Source of the DNA: JBMOLL01 sp049325415 | GTDB lineage: Bacteria > Bacteroidota > Bacteroidia > Bacteroidales > GCA-2748055 | Assembly (NCBI GenBank): GCA_049325415.1 | Contig: JBMOLL010000008.1 | Location: forward strand, 1-64,000 | DNA: 64,000 nucleotides | Direction of reading: 5' to 3' | Shown: positions 61,062 to 64,000 of the stretch, piece after piece | Layout: every line of letters starts with the position of its first letter | How positions within the stretch are numbered: the first letter of the stretch is position 1 | Made by a program: the position numbers and the translations under genes | Notes under the pieces: model-generated | Seen by the model: only the letters and a program-made list of their open reading frames with translations | Told to the model about the DNA's origin: nothing | Databases searched by the model: none

Positions 61062-61823
61062 TTATTTTTTCCCGTTTACCCGGTTATATTCAGCGATAAA
61101 GTTTTCAAGGGCCATGGTCATTGAAGGCGCCTGGGGCTGGGGGGCCATGATGTCGAGACGCAGTCCGGCATCTTTTACAGCTTTAGCTGTTTTCGTGCCA
61201 AAAGAGGCAATTTTTGTTTCGTTCTGGATAAAATTCGGGAAATTCTTCAGCAGGGACTGAATTCCGGAGGGGCTGTAGAAAACCAGGATATCGTAGTTCA
61301 CATCAGCCAGATCGGAGAGGTCGCTGCATTCGGTGCGATAGAGAATGGTTTTGGTGAAATTAAACCGGTGTTTGGTCAGCAGTTTCGGAATTTCCTCCTG
61401 ATGGGCAGCAGAAAGCGGAACGAGGTATTTCTCGTTTTTATGTTTCTGCATCACATCCATAAGGTCTTCCATGGTACCATTACCGTAAAAGATTTTTCGC
61501 TTCCGGTACACGATATATTTCTGCAGGTAAAAGGCTGTTGCTTCAGAAATGCAGAAGTATTTCATATTGTCGCTGACGGTCAGGCGCATTTCCTCAGCGA
61601 TCCGGAAAAAATGGTCGATGGCTGTCTTGCTGTTGAAAATTACAGCGGTGTGAGCGACAATGTCCACTTTTTCCTGCCGGAAGTCTTTAGCCGAAACGCC
61701 TTCAACATGAATAAATGATCGGAAATCAATTTTCAGATTGTGTTTTTCGGCCAGATCGAAATAAGGAGATTTATTATTCTCAGGCACGGGCTGAGATACC
61801 AGAATGTTTTTAATCCTTCCCAT
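61062..61823 (-). CDS. hemD: Uroporphyrinogen-III synthase
   Basis: 253 residues with two Rossmann-like halves, as in HemD. Characteristic pieces are ILVSQPVPENN at the N-terminus, HTAVIFNSKTAIDHFF in the first half and ILVFYSPSGIQSLLKNFP in the second, with KIASFGTKTAKAVKDAG. It closes hydroxymethylbilane to uroporphyrinogen III in heme and B12 synthesis. In Bacteroidota it is regularly found between DUF4271 and rnpA genes, as here. Upstream DUF4271 is 29 bp away. Confidence 0.9.
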   Translation of the reverse strand: MGRIKNILVSQPVPENNKSPYFDLAEKHNLKIDFRSFIHVEGVSAKDFRQEKVDIVAHTAVIFNSKTAIDHFFRIAEEMRLTVSDNMKYFCISEATAFYLQKYIVYRKRKIFYGNGTMEDLMDVMQKHKNEKYLVPLSAAHQEEIPKLLTKHRFNFTKTILYRTECSDLSDLADVNYDILVFYSPSGIQSLLKNFPNFIQNETKIASFGTKTAKAVKDAGLRLDIMAPQPQAPSMTMALENFIAEYNRVNGKK

Positions 61824-61852
61824 AAACAGAGCGTTTCAGTTTTTATCTCAAC

Positions 61853-62611
61853 TCAAATAGCGGATTCCATCCACTTGAATAGCAACAACAAGGGTGCTAT
61901 TTCAAGGGCACAAAGGTACAAAAACATATACAAAATAAAAACATCCCTTTTCCATGAAAAAATTAAACCCCTGATAATCCGGAGTATATAAACGGACAAG
62001 AGAAGAATTATTACCAGATAAAGGAAGTAGATCCGAAGATCTTCCCGCAGATAGATCAACAAAATAATAAAGGGTGCGATTGCAAGCCCTATGATTTTAT
62101 TATAGTTTGAAACGTGGTAGCTGTATTCGCGAAACAGGTTTGCCCGGTTAAAAAGGTGGCCCGCAATTCTTACAAGGCCGGATCTCAGCAGATAATAGGC
62201 TGAGAGCGCGGTAAAGTTGATCAGAAAAAGAAGGAAGCCTTCCTGACCGAAAGGATAAAGCCGGAATTGATTTTCCAGGATCAGCATCATGAACGCGCCG
62301 TTCAGAAAGTAGAAAAAATTCAGAATGGAATCGAGTTGCCGTTGGAGCTGACTGTTATCATTGTACATTCTGACAGCGGTCTGGAAATTGAATGAGGCTT
62401 CGATCGTACGAAGAAAGGATGCGCCAAAATTCATTTTTACCCAGGCCAGCAGGGAAAGATCGAGAAGAATGAACATAAAATACCATGCTGCGGGAAAGCC
62501 CACAGAGAAGGGCGTTCCGGAAAATGCCGAAAGGAGCCCCGGATCCCGTAACATTACCGTAAAAACCGGCAGGGCGGCGGCGCCGGCAGAGGTAAAAATT
62601 ACCGTTTGCAT
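61853..62611 (-). CDS. DUF4271 domain membrane protein
   Basis: 252 residues with about six to seven helices (AAWYFMFILLDLSLLAWVKM; FYFLNGAFMMLILENQF; GFLLFLINFTALSAYYLLRS; LAIAPFIILLIYL; FLYLVIILLLSVYILRIIRG; FILYMFLYLCALEIAPLLLL). DUF4271 is restricted to Bacteroidota and has no known function. Position beside hemD and rnpA is conserved in the phylum. ATG at 62611. Confidence 0.88.
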   Translation of the reverse strand: MQTVIFTSAGAAALPVFTVMLRDPGLLSAFSGTPFSVGFPAAWYFMFILLDLSLLAWVKMNFGASFLRTIEASFNFQTAVRMYNDNSQLQRQLDSILNFFYFLNGAFMMLILENQFRLYPFGQEGFLLFLINFTALSAYYLLRSGLVRIAGHLFNRANLFREYSYHVSNYNKIIGLAIAPFIILLIYLREDLRIYFLYLVIILLLSVYILRIIRGLIFSWKRDVFILYMFLYLCALEIAPLLLLFKWMESAI

Positions 62612-62645
62612 TTTTCTCAGGCCTTATCTGGAAAAGTTCCAGCCA

Positions 62646-62653
62646 CAAAGATA
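62646..62653 (-). promoter_or_regulatory. -7 promoter box for DUF4271-hemD
   Basis: Reverse strand TATCTTTG, full -7 match, 34 bp before the DUF4271 ATG. No good -33 box. Confidence 0.4.
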
Positions 62654-62809
62654 ACTATTTTTCATTCTTTACGTTTTATGAATTATTAACGCCCTCATAT
62701 CTTATTTTTTATGAGGCAGGTCAAGGGTCTGAGGCCCGGAACGCGGGTTAAAAAAAGTTAACAGGCCCCTGTCTGTGAGATAATGAGGGCAAAGCCGTTT
62801 AAAAACGGA

Positions 62810-62817
62810 TATCTTTG
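62810..62817 (+). promoter_or_regulatory. -7 promoter box for the S41 peptidase gene
   Basis: TATCTTTG, full -7 match, 29 bp before the ATG at 62847. It is preceded by a small inverted repeat (CCGTTTAAAAACGG, around 62796-62808) and no TTTG box. Confidence 0.4.
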
Positions 62818-62846
62818 CTGTTGGAAAAGTTCAGAATCAGAAGAAC

Positions 62847-64000
62847 ATGAAGAAGAAATTTATTATTGCAGGAATAGTCGTACTGGTGCTCAGTGCGGGT
62901 TTCACGACCATAGGAAACCGTGATTTTGAAATTGTCAAGAACCTGGATATCTACTGTACTTTATTCAGGGAACTCAATATGTTTTATGTTGACGAGGTTG
63001 AGCCGGAGAAGCTTGTAGATAAAAGTATAGAATCGATGCTCTCCTCGCTGGATCCTTATACGACCTATATTCCGGAATCGGAAATGGATGATTTCAATTT
63101 TCAGACAACCGGAGAATACGGAGGAATCGGTGCATTAATCAGAAAATCGGGAGATTTTACGATCATTGCCGAGCCATACAAGAATTTTCCGGCAGCAAAA
63201 GCCGGTTTAAGGGCCGGGGACAGGTTGCTTGTTGTTGATGGCAGGCAGGTAAAAGGTCTTGAAATTTCGAAAGTAAGTGAGCTTTTAAAGGGAGAGCCAA
63301 AGACCGAGTTTACCATCGAATATGAGCGTCCCGGAGAAAAAGGGACAAAAAAAGCAGTGCTTTTGCGGGAGCAGATCGTTATCCCCAATGTTCCCTATTT
63401 CGGAATGGTTGATAAACATACGGGTTATATCCGGCTGAGCAATTTTACCACAGGAGCCTCGGCTGAGGTAAAGGCCGCGCTCCTGGATCTGAAGAAAAAC
63501 CCCGAGCTCACCGGTATCGTTCTTGACCTGAGGGGTAATCCCGGTGGCTTATTGATTGAGGCTGTCAGGGTCTCGAACCTTTTCGTCGACAAGGGAGAGC
63601 TCATTGTAAGCACCAAGGGTAAGGTAAAGCAGTGGGATTCTGATTATTATACCACGGCTTATCCTGTTGAGCCGGACATGCCGATGGTAGTACTTGTAAA
63701 CCGGGGGTCGGCTTCTGCATCTGAAATCGTTGCCGGGGCTCTTCAGGACCTGGACCGGGCGGTAATTGTCGGTCAGCGTACCTTTGGAAAGGGCCTTGTA
63801 CAGACGACCCGGAAATTATCCTATAATGCCCAGTTAAAGGTGACGACAGCGAAGTATTACATCCCCAGTGGCCGGTGCATCCAGGCGCTTGATTACACGC
63901 ACCGGAATGAGGACGGCAGTGTCGGTGTCATACCCGATTCCCTGATCTCGTCCTTTAAAACGAAAAACGGCCGTATAGTATATGACGGAGGAGGGATTCA
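62847..64000 (+). CDS. S41-family C-terminal processing protease, cut off by the window end
   Basis: An open frame from the ATG at 62847 runs through the window end (384 codons seen). Signal or membrane anchor MKKKFIIAGIVVLVLSAGFT; N-terminal helix block; PDZ domain (about residues 88-165, GEYGGIGALIRKSGDFTI); then the S41 protease core with LDLRGNPGGLL, catalytic S290 in RGSASASE and K315 in GQRTFGKGLVQ, spaced 25 residues as in Tsp. It degrades or trims periplasmic proteins. The C-terminal part is outside the window. Confidence 0.95.
   Translation, partial: MKKKFIIAGIVVLVLSAGFTTIGNRDFEIVKNLDIYCTLFRELNMFYVDEVEPEKLVDKSIESMLSSLDPYTTYIPESEMDDFNFQTTGEYGGIGALIRKSGDFTIIAEPYKNFPAAKAGLRAGDRLLVVDGRQVKGLEISKVSELLKGEPKTEFTIEYERPGEKGTKKAVLLREQIVIPNVPYFGMVDKHTGYIRLSNFTTGASAEVKAALLDLKKNPELTGIVLDLRGNPGGLLIEAVRVSNLFVDKGELIVSTKGKVKQWDSDYYTTAYPVEPDMPMVVLVNRGSASASEIVAGALQDLDRAVIVGQRTFGKGLVQTTRKLSYNAQLKVTTAKYYIPSGRCIQALDYTHRNEDGSVGVIPDSLISSFKTKNGRIVYDGGGI

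Overview
The window is about 64 kb of ordinary, gene-dense chromosome from a member of the Bacteroidota, probably Bacteroidales-like or a related order. Evidence for this is seen throughout. Many genes and both the tRNA-Gly and tRNA-Phe genes are preceded by the Bacteroidota-type promoter (TTTG, 19-20 bases, TAnnTTTG), and recognisable Shine-Dalgarno sites are scarce. One secreted protein carries a type IX secretion (T9SS) C-terminal sorting domain. The rnpA-hemD-DUF4271 order, the MutS/DnaG/MaeB variants and an AHQLGTP-type histidine kinase also fit this phylum. There is no rRNA operon, CRISPR array, insertion sequence, integrase or prophage.

Layout. 1-8.1 kb: the end of a sensor kinase, then a reverse-strand group made of a hybrid two-component kinase, an AIM24-family protein, tRNA 2-selenouridine synthase and a U32 peptidase-like (tRNA hydroxylation type) protein, followed by rsgA. 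8.1-10.4 kb: an ECF sigma factor, a membrane anti-sigma-like protein and a small outer-membrane protein. 10.6-16.8 kb: a TetR-controlled cassette with a LolA-like carrier, two FtsX-type permeases, a LolD-type ATPase and an outer-membrane barrel, which reads as a dedicated lipid or lipoprotein export system. 16.9-21.4 kb: an orphan receiver, dtd, a MazG-like pyrophosphohydrolase, deoC, a very short ORF with a good promoter, and a TPR protein. 21.7-30.0 kb: a stand-alone MacB-like permease, then an RND efflux trio (adaptor, pump, TolC-like).

30.0-38.7 kb: tRNA-Phe, an M16 peptidase, an O-methyltransferase, a CarH-like B12-binding MerR regulator next to an ECF sigma factor, a VanZ protein, malic enzyme, a T9SS-exported DUF2271 protein and a cysteine-rich lipoprotein. 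The CarH-like gene and the sigma gene share matching inverted TTGTTTAA/TTAAACAA repeats upstream, which suggests a light- or cobalamin-responsive circuit. 38.8-39.5 kb: tRNA-Gly, then two near-identical tandem units of about 165 bp, each beginning with the first 15-16 bases of tRNA-Leu, followed by the intact tRNA-Leu. 39.5-47.4 kb: mutS, an MFS transporter, a methyltransferase, an SDR, an FNR-like reductase, rlmN and comF.

47.4-64 kb: an outer-membrane barrel, a sirtuin, dnaG (all four zinc ligands replaced), penicillin-binding protein 1C with its alpha-2-macroglobulin partner, a UbiA/MenA-like prenyltransferase, a CPBP protease, rnpA, hemD, DUF4271 and a truncated S41 protease. The most promising targets are the CarH/ECF circuit, the tRNA-Leu-linked tandem repeat and the TetR/Lol-like cassette. 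No clearly new multi-gene defence or mobile system is visible.
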